A stretch of 64,000 bases of DNA from Ophiosphaerella korrae (GCA_028456385.1 JALNQF010000034.1:62001-126000); one strand, 5' to 3'. Shown: positions 35,336-48,103, numbered from the stretch's first letter. Numbers and translations are program-made. Notes: generated by a model from the letters alone, not told the origin.

Positions 35336-36053
35336 ATGGCATTCACAAACACCCCTCTGTACGGCGGCGCAATCACCGTCGATTTTCCCTCGGGCTTCGC
35401 CGACGCTAGGTACTGCCGTTTTATATCTCCCGTATATCAGCACTCCTTGCTAACACGTGCAGCCAAATCCGGGAAGTACCTGACCACCAAGAAGTCTACA
35501 TCGATGCCAACGGCTATTCGTCCATCGTGGTTGAGATTCTAGAATACCAGAACAAAGGCAGCGACGATGCCGCACTGCAGTACCACTTTGCCGATCTCGT
35601 CGACGACACAGGAGACAGCACAACAATTCTAAAGCAAGAGAAAGCCACATTTAAATCTACTCCGTAAGCCGCGAATCACTCCTATACCAGAGATTGCAAA
35701 GAAAAATAGTGTCACGTGCGCCAACATACTTTGCCAGTCCAATATTTTTCACAAAGCTAACTCGCTTCGATAGCGAAAAACCTACATGTTCTCTGACGTT
35801 CATTCAAACCCCTGCCCCGCCTGAAAAGCCTGGCCGGAAGACTCCAGAATTTGTTTACATGCATCTGCTGCTTCTGAGGCTGAAGGAGAAGGCGACAGAT
35901 ATTATGATCACGGTCAATATCCCGCACTACACGGGCGAGTATGAAAAGGCAAAAGAAGGCGAGGACACGCAGTTGATGAAGGATAGTATGGTGGTGAGGG
36001 AGAAAATTCTAGAGAGCTTCAACATTGCGGACTGGGGCTTGTTTGACGGATAG
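35336..36053 (+). CDS. mog1: Ran-binding nuclear import factor Mog1
   Basis: Binds Ran GTPase and supports nuclear protein import; related to the PsbP fold. Exons 35336-35409, 35463-35663 and 35774-36053 give 184 residues. The start NTPLYGGAITVDFPSGFADA, then (after splicing) SQIREVPDHQEVYID, closely follows the family's LYGGAI...REVPDxQEVY pattern. Exon 3 was placed at the AG 18 bases downstream of a GCTAAC branch point (GCTAACTCGCTTCGATAG). It codes RLKEKATDIMITVNIPHYTGEY and ends FNIADWGLFDG. The third exon's border is the least certain part. Confidence 0.92.
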
Positions 36054-36835
36054 AGAATGGTTGAATAACGTAGAACTGGCTAGCAGGCGAAGTTGAAATC
36101 TTTCGCAGTGTCCGGACGGATTGAATACAATCTTTTCTGATCATCTATATCATATATGTGATCTCTCATTTACAGGCCCACCCTGGCTGTCAGGCGAGCA
36201 AGTGCCTCACTCTTCCAGGCCATCATCAGACCTACTTATCACACCAACACTGCCTTGATCACGATCACTTCCTCCACGCCCTCCCTCGCTCCAAACTCTT
36301 TTATCATCTTCTGTATCAGTAACGCACCCCTATTAACCTGCTCCACCAACTCAGGTAAAGCCTCGGCTTGATCTCTATCACCTTCGATAACCCCAACCAA
36401 CCCTCCTCCCATTAACCACATGCGTTAAATAATCCACTTCAAGCTTCGCCCCGACCGGCTTAATGCTAACTTGCAACACCCTCTCATTCTTCCTCAACTC
36501 CTCAAGACACTGTCTCATGGTTTACATTCTGTAGCTGATATCGCCTAAGCGCGGAGAGCGTGAAACAGCAAATGTTGAATTTTACATTGTTTAATATTTC
36601 AGTAAATTGTACAGTTAAAACTTAACATTTTCCGAAGTGATAACGGCAACAAAAGCTATCGCTTTGGGTATCGCAGTTGACCAAGCAGATCCTTAGGATG
36701 TAACCGCCAAACTCTACCATGATGTGCACTGTCACATCACCTCGAATAGCGCTAGACTGCGGAAGGTTCTATCAATGACTGGTAAATGAGTACGATTTAT
36801 TCATGCCTGTCCTTGATGTCAGTCATCACGCGATT
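36054..36835. other. Gap between convergent mog1 and spt10, with a broken small ORF
   Basis: Contains the frame-interrupted minus-strand reading frame described separately at 36239-36518. The rest is AT-rich 3' flank of the two convergent genes. Confidence 0.5.
36239..36518 (-). pseudogene. Frame-broken small protein gene of unknown family
   Basis: From the ATG at 36518 a frame reads MRQCLEELRKNERVLQVSIK and on to DYLTHVVNG, then runs into RRVGWGYRR and a stop at 36378. In another frame the same DNA continues from about 36410 as GGGLVGVIEGDRDQAEALP and on to IKAVLV, ending at 36239. The two halves meet at one G-rich run and would give about 93 protein-like residues if one frame change occurred there. 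I found no GT-AG intron that joins them. It may be a pseudogene, a sequencing indel in the G-run, or programmed slippage. The family is not recognised. Confidence 0.4.
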
Positions 36836-38438
36836 TCATTTCGTTCCATATGATGCAACACGATTCAACCTTCGTCTCATCTCCTCCCTCGCGGTCGGCG
36901 CTCGCTCACTAGCACCTTCAAGACCTGTTGGCTTCATGTCTGTGAAGAAAGCACTAGAATGGTGATATTTCGATTCCGAATGATCAGAATTGCCCATTTG
37001 TGCTACACCATCGACGTTGGTATCTGCATTGAGGAAAGGCGAGGGTGGTAACTCTGTACGAGTGCTGTTGGACTGTATATCTTCCATAAGCGCTGGATCA
37101 ACGGGCATGTTAAAACCGTTGGGCTGTGGGAAATGTGGAAACAGGTCCTGTTGTTGCGCTGTTTCTAACTGTATCTGATTGCTGGGTGATTCCTGGCGTG
37201 AAGGTTCCTCTGAATGCAGATGCGAGTATAAATCGATCGGTGGTGTATGAGTCATGGGTGACTGTGCTTTGGCAGATTGGTTATTGTATCGTGCCTGGTT
37301 TTGATTCTGATTTTGATTCTGTCTCATTGCAGACAGGCCTTTGTTCATCTCACTACATTCAGGACAGTTACGGATGACCTGACTAACGGTTTCCTTGATG
37401 CGGACCCAATGATATAGCTCTGCAATCGCAGCCGTAGTCTTGTTGATACCGCCATGCGATTTGTGATGGATGTCTCGTGCGATCTCATATTGCTTCTGAG
37501 GGTCTGCAATGACTTCCTTGCCCTTGAGCCATAGTTTCTCAGGCTCCTCATCTTTGGCAGGAGTGAGTTTATAATGCGTGGCAGCACTACGAAGACGGCT
37601 CTTTTCTGCTCTGTCAGCACCGTTGGGATACTTTCCATTCTTGAGGTAGAAGCGTATCTTATCGAAGCGTTCTTCGGACACGAAATCATCATCTTGGCCA
37701 AGGTCACGGCCGTAGATGATAGCATCGACTAGCTCGCCTGGATAGGACTTGAGATTGCCACAGCCCTTGACGCGACCAATCCGCTTGAATCCGAGCGCAT
37801 CCCATATCCGACACGAAGCAACATTTGTCTCATACACCAGGTTGAAGACGGAGTACGTGTAGCCCTATGACTGTCAGCGTACATTCGTCAGACCCTCTGG
37901 AGCACCCTACCAGCTTCGGTGCCCAGTCCAGATACGTTTCCCCCATCAACCGACCAACGCCTCGGTTTCGCGACGCATCTGTGACCAGGAAGCCGCCGTT
38001 GCAGACATGACTCGACCTGCCGGGGTAGTTCGGCTTGATATAGAAGCTTCCGAGGCATTCACTCTCCCAGTCACAGCCTCTACGTGCCATGTCATGCAGC
38101 TCGCGGCCGTCCTGTATCTCGCCCAAGAGCATGATGGCGCCAAATACGCCAAACCAGTAGGGGCCAAAGTTCTCGAGCGGCAGCGACTCGACCATGGGAT
38201 ACGTGTCACCCTTTTCTATTTCACGCCCCAATTGATCGCATAGATATGCCAACAATGTGAGCGGTACTTGGTTGGGGGCTGAAAAGGGTATAAGGGTTGC
38301 GGTAGTCACGCGGTCGCGGAGGGTTACTTGACATGGTGCAATGCCCACAGGCAGCGGGCCGCCTGGCGGAGGATAGGGCACGTCGCCCGAGGTTCTGTAT
38401 ATGACAGGCGCACTCGGGTCATCCAGCATGGCAGGCAT
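36836..38438 (-). CDS. spt10: Spt10-type GNAT acetyltransferase with integrase-like zinc finger
   Basis: Yeast Spt10 activates core histone genes and is needed for H3 K56 acetylation at them. Exons 38438-37911 and 37864-36836 give 518 residues, with the splice producing DWAPKLGYTYSVFNLVYETN. The GNAT fold covers about residues 60-225, including VTDASRNRGVGRLMGETYLDW (acetyl-CoA loop) and SCRIWDALGFKRIGRV. Downstream is an HH-CC zinc finger like that of retroviral integrases: HHKSHGGINKTTAAIAELYHW, then NCPEC. The tail is Gln/Asn-rich (QNQNQNQNQ) and disordered. The frame stays open upstream of 38438, so a further 5' exon is possible and the N-terminus is provisional. Confidence 0.88.
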
Positions 38439-38822
38439 GGCAGGCAATGCAGGGTCTGGCAGTTGGTGATGGCTGTCTGGAGGGTTAGCCGCAGCACAGG
38501 AATACGAATATCAAGTATGGTCGAAGGCGGAAGCAGGCGCAAGGATAGGGCTGCTGCGGCTGAGCACAGCCGGCAGCGCCTGGGTAGAGGGCATTCCAGA
38601 CATGTACTTCAGTGTCATGAGGAGTAGATATCTATCGCAAAACTCACACTGATTGATGTTCCTGAGCGGCGCACCGGAGACACGATGCAGGATGAGAGAT
38701 ACCGCCGTGATGTGTAGAACGGAGCATCTGGGGAGGAGCACGTGCGCCAAGTGTCGGCCTCTGTCAACAGTGTCCAGCTCTCGAACTATCGTCTATTTTT
38801 CTTCTAACAAAACGTATGTGCA
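38439..38822. other. Gap, spt10 5' side / acyl-protein thioesterase 3' side
   Basis: 384 bases between two minus-strand genes. A GTGAGT donor-like site (minus strand, about 38640) and an acceptor-like CCTCCAG (about 38477) could belong to an extra spt10 5' exon, which I could not confirm. Confidence 0.4.
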
Positions 38823-39614
38823 TTATTCTAATGGCGGTACCACTTCTTCTAGCCAAGCACAAAAGTCCCTTAGTTCCGCGCCTCCCATCACATGTCCCAT
38901 TCCTTCATACTCTTTCAGTGTCACGCGGCCTGCATCAGCACCAAGCTCACGCAATCTCTCGTAACACATCCGGTGATATCGCTTTGGCACCAGCCGGTCG
39001 CCTGTGCCTCTTGCTAAGAATATGCTGACTTGACCTGCAATTTCTTTCGACAGACCGGCTTTTTCTCGCAACGAGGGGATGCGGCCAGATATTGGCAAGT
39101 ATCCAGACAATCCCGCCAGTCCACCGAGCTGTCCAGCGTACCTGGACACGAGGCCTGTGAGTAAAGACATGGCATGACCCTGCGAAAAGCCTCCCAGGAC
39201 AATTCGATTGGCTGGAATACCTTGCTTCACCAGATCATCAATCAATGTTGTGAGATATGCGACAGTGCCAAGCATGCCCGCTTCATCCTCGTCGTCTTCA
39301 AGCTCAGGGCGAGACGGAGGATAGGGAGATAAACTTGTGGGCAAGTACCATGCCGTTGCTGCAAGATCGTGATTCTCCATGGCGTTTGGAAGCACCCAAG
39401 TTAGGTAGGGGAGTTTGCCGGCAGCCTGAAATTGGCGGGCAACGCCTACAGTTTAATTAGGGATGATCCAGATCAAGAATTGGCCATACACACTTTCAAC
39501 CCCTTCAGCTTCGTCCCCGAAACCATGGGCGAAAATGATAGCTGCGGATTTAGAGACATGGGCAGGGGGAGCCGTGGGTGTGATCACGATGTGCGGCTTC
39601 CTTTCAGAGGACAT
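38823..39614 (-). CDS. Acyl-protein thioesterase / carboxylesterase (APT1 type)
   Basis: Alpha/beta hydrolase that removes palmitate from cysteine in proteins such as G-alpha subunits and Ras. Exons 39614-39494 and 39445-38823 give 247 residues, the usual size. Exon 1 codes AAIIFAHGFGDEAEGVE with the oxyanion HGFGD; splicing continues SVARQFQAAGKLPYLTWVLP. The nucleophile is in GGFSQGHAMSL (GxSxG), the acid in GTGDRLVPKRYH, and the histidine in YEGMGHVMGG. Cytosolic by family; no signal peptide. It starts 215 bases from the divergent vps71 start. Confidence 0.93.
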
Positions 39615-39829
39615 TCTATATATTGGGGCACAGTGTTTTCAAAGCAGATACGTTTAGTCAAGAGATACTACAGGGCCATACTCTCTACCATTTACAGGAT
39701 GAACCCCGCAATCGCAATAACGACGGCAGGCACGTGTTCACGCGATGCACTTGCATCCACGAGATTCTCGTTCCGGAGCCGAGGCGGAACGGAAGCTGGG
39801 GCGGTTTGGCTCAGACTTCACCCACCAAC

Positions 39830-40621
39830 ATGCCACACGTCGAAGTGCTCCCCAACTCGACAGCCTCCGTTGCGCCAGGATGGACGTACGTCGTCGACAA
39901 CGGCTACGACCCGTCCAAAGTGGCAATCAATCCCAAAAACAAAAAACGTGCCGCAGCGCAGCCCGGAGGACAACGCGGCGAAAATGAGCTCTCAGCGCGC
40001 CAACAGACGGCCATCGCAAGGCGGATAGCAGAGCTCGAAAGAGACAACGACCCAAAGCAGGCGATTGCAATCCCCGGGAAGCCCGGTATGTGCTTTGCGC
40101 CATGCGCCACCCACGCCCACACTGACGTATTGCCAGCCATTCCAAAGACGCAAAATGCGCGCCGCATAATCCAATACCAACGCCAAATCAAGCACTGGCT
40201 CGACGATGAGGACGCCCAACTTGCGCAACAGCTGCAGCAACCAGCGCTCACCCTGCGCACCGCACACCCCCCACGCACAACCGCCCACTCGCGCAATCCC
40301 AGCACCTTCGCTCCTCCGCCCACCCCTTCCTCCTCCGCTGCAAACCCAGACTTTGCCACCGACGACGCCCTCCTCTCCGTCGACAGCTGCATGCCCGCTC
40401 CGCTCGATCCTCTTGAGCTTGATGCCCTTTTATCTGCGCCCTCGCTCTCCTACGCCGCGAGCCATGCGGCGCCGCCCCCGGCCGATGGACCGCCGCAGCG
40501 CCAGTTTTGTGATAACTGTGGATATTGGGGAACAGTCAAGTGTCGAAAGTGTGGGGCGAGGGTGTGTGGGTTGGAATGTAGGGATGCACATGAGGCTACG
40601 AGGTGTTTGAAGTGGGCTTGA
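39830..40621 (+). CDS. vps71: SWR1 complex subunit Vps71/Swc6 (zf-HIT protein)
   Basis: Subunit of the SWR1 remodeller that deposits histone H2A.Z; human counterpart ZNHIT1. Exons 39830-40085 and 40137-40621 give 246 residues. The C-terminal HIT finger has FCDNCGYWGTVKCRKCGARV and then CGLECRDAHEATRCLKWA, ending as ZNHIT1 does (RCLKW). Upstream, NARRIIQYQRQIKHWLDDED is the conserved helix before the finger. The Pro/Ser/Thr-rich linker between is likely disordered. A longer in-frame start upstream was not used because MPHVEVLPNS is the first ATG in frame. VPS71 is favoured over other zf-HIT families because of the terminal position and the KW ending. Confidence 0.88.
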   Translation: MPHVEVLPNSTASVAPGWTYVVDNGYDPSKVAINPKNKKRAAAQPGGQRGENELSARQQTAIARRIAELERDNDPKQAIAIPGKPGMCFAPCATHAHTDVLPAIPKTQNARRIIQYQRQIKHWLDDEDAQLAQQLQQPALTLRTAHPPRTTAHSRNPSTFAPPPTPSSSAANPDFATDDALLSVDSCMPAPLDPLELDALLSAPSLSYAASHAAPPPADGPPQRQFCDNCGYWGTVKCRKCGARVCGLECRDAHEATRCLKWA

Positions 40622-41514
40622 AGGATTGGGTATGTGTCGTTATGGCCCTCACGGTTTGTCTGTTGCGCGGCACCTACCGTAATGCTTGTACGCGAGATAT
40701 GACGAGGACCGGTTTTACTAGCGATAGTAGAGACAGGTGCGTCTGGCAGGAGATACTTGAAAGGCACACTTTAGCTTGTGATATCGCTGCATTTCCAAGG
40801 CCCAGAGGTACAAACAAGTATCTCGATACCTGAACGCGTCTTACATCCAGCCATGGATACAGACACATCGATTCGTTTGTACATAGTTCGTTATGCATCT
40901 TCTAAAGAAGTAGACTTCCATGGTTGTCACAGCTCGAGTCCGGAAAGGTATAGTTTTACAAAAACAATCCTAAATGGACACCCCTGTAAGAACCTTACAG
41001 ATGCCACAAGGTCAAGCACACGCTGTCCCATAGTGTTGACGAGGAGAATAAATGATTGTAATCACGAATCGACGACGAAGGAACTAAAAGTTGTGTGATA
41101 TTCAAAGACGTAATGGCCTCCGCTCCTGTCTGAAACAAGAATCACATTGTTTCATCTTAGTGCTTCTCTTGTCGGTTATATTTTTATTAGCCAAGCATGG
41201 CACAGTGAAATATCCAGACGCCTCTCGTAAGACCTGGTTCTCAACTAGACTTAGATAAGAATAGTTCTTCGTTCCAAGCTCACCAGAAACTGACAGTTCG
41301 CATGCTACAGCTACAAGCACAAGTCAGCCCAACTCCTCAAACAACATGATGGAAACCGACCTTTGCACTGGGAATCACCTTTCATTCAGGGGTTGAAAAC
41401 CTCAAGGACTGTAATCTCAATGATGAAATAATATGAATCTACGTAATCAAGTGCGAAACAAGAAAAGGGGTATAATGTTACATGTGCCACTGTGCTCCAA
41501 CATGACTCATTTAC
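40622..41514. other. Intergenic between convergent vps71 and the unknown minus-strand gene
   Basis: 893 bases of 3' flank for two convergent genes. No supportable coding, RNA or repeat feature found. Confidence 0.45.
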
Positions 41515-42752
41515 TTAACGAGAAGCTGTAAGTCTAGCCTCTTCTAACGCTCGCCGACCAGCGAATCTCCTATCGACAGGATACCGCTCTAACGCTTCTT
41601 TTGAACCAAAATACTTTTCAGTTTCTCTCACCAGCGAAGAAACTGCTACTACCTCATCCCTAGCATCTGGAGTAGCTTCTTGGAGCGAACGAGTCAGCCG
41701 TTTCAAGCTCTGGATCTGTAGCTTGATGCTGTGCAATCCTGAGTCTATAATATAGCCAAGACTTTCAGTCGGATCCATTTCACTCCTGTCGTTGTCAGTT
41801 GACATTCATAAAGCTGCTCCGGCGTGTCTTACTGGTCATCCTCAACCTGATCAAAAATCACCTCTTCGTCGTCTATCTTAGCTAGACCTCTAAGCTTTAG
41901 ATCGTTTGGTTTGGCCTTTGAGCACGCCTCGTTTAGCTCAATTACTCGGTCAATTAATCGATCCAGATTCCGAGCTGCAGCATCTATCACGCCCACCGCA
42001 TCGGTGGGTACTTCGCTCCGGGACATATTTTGAATATTTGCAACATGGCCCCAAGCTTTCAATTCGAACTCAAATCCCTTGACCTGTTCGGATATCTTTG
42101 CAAAGCTTAGGTCCCGCGGATTTGCGGCCTCTACGTCAGCATATCGTTCACATGTTAAGCTAATATCAGTAAACCAGTTTTGCAGTTGCAGGTATTTGAG
42201 GTGTAGCTGCGATTGTCGCGAAGGCGACCTGGGGCTTGCGTTGGGGCTTCTTTCCGGCGTTCGATCCACTGTTCGGAAGGTGGGTGGGAATTCTTGAATT
42301 ATGTCCACCTTGATCTTTGGACGTACTTGGTGTGCCTGTTTAGTCCAGTTTGAGCCCCTCTCTTGTCGCTCTTGACGCATCTCTCGGTATGTGGTCCCAC
42401 TCAAGGTTTCTCCCCCACTAACCAGTGCTGGTCCAGGTCGCACTTCGTGAGTTTTGAAACTTCTTGAGTCCGGTTCACCCGGATTAGAATGAGAGCGTAT
42501 ACGACGCGGGGACACTTCATAAACCGGCACTGCAAGACGGTCTGAGCTTGTGCGTTGATGGCTGACACCGCGATGGTCTCCGTCACGATAGCGAATCATT
42601 TGAAATTCCCGATCTCGTCTGTCCCATCTTTCTTGGTCTTTCAAAAAGTCGTTGGACCGAGCATCAAGATACCCATTTGACCCTGCACGGCGCATACTTG
42701 GTTCTCTTTCGAATTCATCGACTTCGAGAAAGGGCGGCGAGTTTCTTGACAT
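41515..42752 (-). CDS. Unrecognised fungal helical protein, divergent partner of the 43.4-45.0 kb gene
   Basis: Exons 42752-41833 and 41785-41515 give 396 residues; splicing gives QVEDDQSEMDPTESLGYIID. The N-terminal half is polar, Arg-rich and Pro/Ser-rich (RDREFQMIRYRDGDHRG; SPNASPRSPSRQS) and probably disordered. From about residue 185 it becomes helical: LKYLQLQNWFTDISLTCERY, ISEQVKGFEFELKAWGHVAN, AARNLDRLIDRVIELNEACS, and in exon 2 LHSIKLQIQSLKRLTRSLQE. No signal peptide, membrane segment or catalytic motif is seen. The four-helix look resembles N-terminal bundles of fungal incompatibility-type proteins, but that is only a resemblance. It shares a 665-base promoter region with the next gene. 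Confidence 0.85.
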
Positions 42753-43417
42753 GATGGAGGGTAGGTAGGTGAGTGAAGTGATCTAAGCAGCAGGGTCGAA
42801 TACAGAAATGTGACAACCAACTTCTACACTTACGCACTAACAATCGACTTTGTACGATCACCTGCCCCCCAGCCTCGTATTTCGCATTCAGGCGTTCAGT
42901 AGGCGAAAACAACTCTCATCAGTCCTTGAGAATGAGGGCGCGCCTTCTGGACTTAAAGGTCATTGAAACGCCTACTGCCGTAGCTGAGCAATATTGGTGC
43001 ATAGCCCCGACAATTGGGGGCTATTTTGGGGGCGAAGCCAAGGTGGCGGGTGGTTTAGCGTCCAATCGTACTACTGTGTCCAACACCACCTTACATTCAG
43101 CTGACGTTCGCATAGGTTCGTCAGCCTCGAGGCTTCTAGGTTGAGAGGCCGTTCATTGCGGCTCTCCTGATAGCCTGATTTCAAATTGTCAATCCTCGAG
43201 GAGTGAACTTGGTCTCTGGGTTTAGCACGCTCCTTTCAGGTCGCATAAAGATTGCTCGCTGCGCCGCAATATTTTGCTTCCTCCACTCCTCTAACATATC
43301 TTCTGGATTCATCAATCTTACGACAATAACACCAAAAGTGCCGTATAAATTGCTCTTACTGCACGCAACCAGAGGACATTGGCGACTTTGTGTATCTCTC
43401 TCTATAGATAGAGAACG
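42753..43417. promoter_or_regulatory. Divergent promoter region of the 41.5-45.0 kb pair
   Basis: 665 bases between two outward-facing starts of unknown proteins. The 72-residue plus-strand frame at 42926-43144 has a real ATG but no domain. TCTCTCTCTATAGATAGAGA just before 43418 is a small palindrome-like leader element. Confidence 0.4.
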
Positions 43418-45040
43418 ATGGCGGAAGTACTAGGAATCATCACAGGTCTCCTTACAGCGGGACAAGTCTTGGGGAATTTTGCACATCAAACCCGACAATG
43501 GAGACGGCTTTCGGACCGGCTGTTCGATTTGAAAGAAGGCCTCGAGCTGGTGGAACTTGCTTTAGAAAGCTGGAAGCGGAAGTATCGAATTGAACAACGG
43601 CATCGAATATACATGGAAGTCCTTTTCGGCAGGCAAGGCTGTGATCGCATCACAGCGACTCTCGGCAGTATCGGGATCGCTTCTCGAAAGATTCGACAGG
43701 ATATCAACAAAATAGTCGGGCGCGCGCTACAAGCTCACTCGACTCATATCCACCAGGCTGATAATGAAAGTGATATCGACGAGCACCTTGTTGAGGATTG
43801 CCTCCATCGGATAGAACAGAATACGTCATGGTCGCGAAAATTTGTCCTCAGTGCGCTGGGAAGAGCTGACGAGCTTGAAAAGCGACTAGATAGACTAGAT
43901 AGAAAAGTTGGTGTCCTTGAGCGCTTCTCAGACTTCTACTTGGAGAGAGAACACCCAGAGGTTTTTGCAGAGATCAAGCGACTTGCAGGTCGAAGGGTAA
44001 TTCTGAAAGTCGGAGATGGGGGATCTGATGACATAGGGAAAGATCTACGAAATTCGATTGCAGGACGTCAAGACGCCCGACTATTGCACCAAGCTTCTGG
44101 GCCAGACAATAGGGTTCACATTGGGCTTTCGGTCCCACAGATAGACGACCGCGACTTCGACTTCTTGTTGAGTCATGAAGGGAAGACACACGAAGTGCTG
44201 GTCCATCCAGTGAAAATTAAGGCAGTCAACAACTCCTCTCGGGTGAAGAGTGACTTTTCGACCGCCGTTCCAGCTTTGAGAAGCAATCCGAGTGACGACC
44301 TTTACGTCCTGCCATCTGCAGCAAGTTCAGATGGATTCCATGTCAGCATCCCACCGACAAATCATCTTGCTGATCTTGAGCACAAGGACTCGCTAGCAGC
44401 GATCATCAAAAACGGTGATGCATATTTGGGCTCACAGATCCTTTACCCTCAAGACCAGGGCGCAATATCTAGTGGGATTGCGCAAGGCTCCCTCCGCCTG
44501 ATTGGAAGCCAATGGCTCTCTTTCCTCGACTGCTCAAATATTCGTTGGCGACGAACCAAGGACGGGCAATGGATAAGCATGCTCACTGCTTCACCGGGCA
44601 GCGCATCAACGAATCGTGCTTTGGATCAGTGCTACACGGCCAACCATATGGGAAGAGGCAATCGCGACCTCACAAAACACATCCAAATCTTCCGTATCGG
44701 GCTTGTACTTGCTGAATTGGCTCTGAAGTCGGCCATATCCTATGTCGACTTTGATCCCCTGACAAACACGGTCAAGCTGTACATGAATGATGGCTCTGAA
44801 GTCGATGCGACAGAGATTGCCGAAGCCGTAGAGCGAGAAAGTACCAAATTCCTGGGTAACATAGTATTCTATTGTCTGAACGTCCTGCAGGACAAGGACA
44901 AAATGAAGGATAGGTCGATTGAAGCAGACTACTTTAGGGAGGTAATCAGGGATGCGAAGGAGTTGGAAGGGTTGTTGCAAAAGAATAGGCGGAAAGGAAA
45001 CAGGAGCCCAGCAGGAGCAGGAATGGGGGCAGTGAGATAG
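43418..45040 (+). CDS. Unrecognised fungal protein with N-terminal helical bundle (HeLo-like/DUF7580-like layout)
   Basis: Single exon of 540 residues. The start MAEVLGIITGLLTAGQVLGN is a short hydrophobic helix followed by amphipathic helices (WRRLSDRLFDLKEGLELVEL; SWKRKYRIEQRHRIYMEVLF), as in HeLo-like and related N-terminal domains of fungal cell-death and NLR proteins. A coiled-coil-like ELEKRLDRLDRKVGVLERF sits near residues 150-170. A beta-rich middle follows. The C-terminal part, DLTKHIQIFRIGLVLAELAL and on to SAISYVDFD and then a helical end, resembles the tail of DUF7580-type fungal proteins. No nucleotide-binding P-loop or kinase core is seen. The gene is firm; any incompatibility or immunity role is inference. 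Confidence 0.85.
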   Translation: MAEVLGIITGLLTAGQVLGNFAHQTRQWRRLSDRLFDLKEGLELVELALESWKRKYRIEQRHRIYMEVLFGRQGCDRITATLGSIGIASRKIRQDINKIVGRALQAHSTHIHQADNESDIDEHLVEDCLHRIEQNTSWSRKFVLSALGRADELEKRLDRLDRKVGVLERFSDFYLEREHPEVFAEIKRLAGRRVILKVGDGGSDDIGKDLRNSIAGRQDARLLHQASGPDNRVHIGLSVPQIDDRDFDFLLSHEGKTHEVLVHPVKIKAVNNSSRVKSDFSTAVPALRSNPSDDLYVLPSAASSDGFHVSIPPTNHLADLEHKDSLAAIIKNGDAYLGSQILYPQDQGAISSGIAQGSLRLIGSQWLSFLDCSNIRWRRTKDGQWISMLTASPGSASTNRALDQCYTANHMGRGNRDLTKHIQIFRIGLVLAELALKSAISYVDFDPLTNTVKLYMNDGSEVDATEIAEAVERESTKFLGNIVFYCLNVLQDKDKMKDRSIEADYFREVIRDAKELEGLLQKNRRKGNRSPAGAGMGAVR

Positions 45041-45248
45041 AAAGGACGTTGATGGTGTTGGAAGGGAGGGAATGGGATGACTAGCCGCCACTGCCGTCTT
45101 GGCATTTAGGGTCCGGCAGCTGTGAACTCCCCTGACTTGTCGTCCTCCACTGGGCTGGCCATGGCTTGTTCAATCATCAGCTTGTCTTTTTCTCCTTGAT
45201 CAATCGTTTTTGTTACTCTCAATGATAAGATAGAACTTGTAATACATC

Positions 45249-47106
<1,858 letters not shown>

Positions 47107-48103
47107 AGGGCCTAAGCCACATTAAAATCAATTGCCAAGGGGTGAGGCGCAAGCTTTTAGATGAGAATGACTGTCGTATTAGTAGTTAACATTGATAAGA
47201 AGGTCATCGCCACTTTCTCCCCAATCTTGAGTACCTTTTGCTTCAGACTCTGTGTATAACGTCACAAGGCTGAGCCAACCAAACGTATGTTCAGTCAATT
47301 CGCGCTCAATTCGCAGCACCAACAAAATCCGTACTACAGTTACTTAATGAGCGCATGGGGCAGGTAATTTAATGCTAAGCAGGGATGAAAATTCGTGCCT
47401 CGCAGGAGGATCCACGCCCTAGAAGTTGGGTAAGGAGCATTGTGCGCTAACCACTTCAGTCAGTGGCTTTTTCAAAAGTCATACAGATACCTAAGCCTGA
47501 GGTTGATAATTTTGCTGCTTTTGAAAGTATTTTAGCGGGCGGAAGTAGAATAGTGGCACGAAGCAGTGAGGTACCGGACTTGAACCACTGTGAACTTCGG
47601 GCATTTAGGCGTGCATATCCACACCACAAGCACCAACCGAACGCTATTATGTGTGCATGTAAGTTTGGAGCTTTTGGTTCCAATAATAGAGATCATCACA
47701 TAATTTAGTCCCGCAATTTCGGCTGACAGTTTAGAATCGCTTAACGAATCAGCGACCACAAAAGCCACAATCGCGATACCGTTTTCGGAAAGAGGCTGAC
47801 CGCCACAATGCAAGCTGAGCCACTTTGACATTGTATCATTGGACAAAGTTTCCGGCTTCAACCTCGGAGAATTTCAAATCATGGGGCTGAACTTGAAAGG
47901 CTGACCGGAAAATGGCTTACGCCTGCGAGAAGGAATTCATAAGATGGGTCGAAAACGTCGTTTACAGGTCCAACGAGTCAAACCTAGACTAAAAGAGATA
48001 TATTTGTGTATTTTTATCAAAACAGAACGGTACCTATCATTGACACTAAGTTTTGGAAAATAAGAAGAAATATTGCATAAAGTACAGCCGAGAGCCGGAG
48101 ATT
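47107..48103. other. Intergenic, GH47 to four-TM gene
   Basis: About 1 kb between tandem plus-strand genes. A GGTTCAAGTCC-like T-arm (minus strand, about 47574-47584) was checked and does not belong to a foldable tRNA. No gene supported. Confidence 0.45.

Noticed and set aside
36836..38438. Integrase-like finger taken as a retroelement remnant
   Set aside because: It follows an intact GNAT domain in one spliced gene, the known Spt10 architecture; no reverse transcriptase, RNase H or LTR is present.
47560..47600. tRNA-like T-arm (GGTTCAAGTCC on the minus strand)
   Set aside because: The T stem has a mismatch, and no acceptor, D-arm or anticodon stem can be built at the right spacing.
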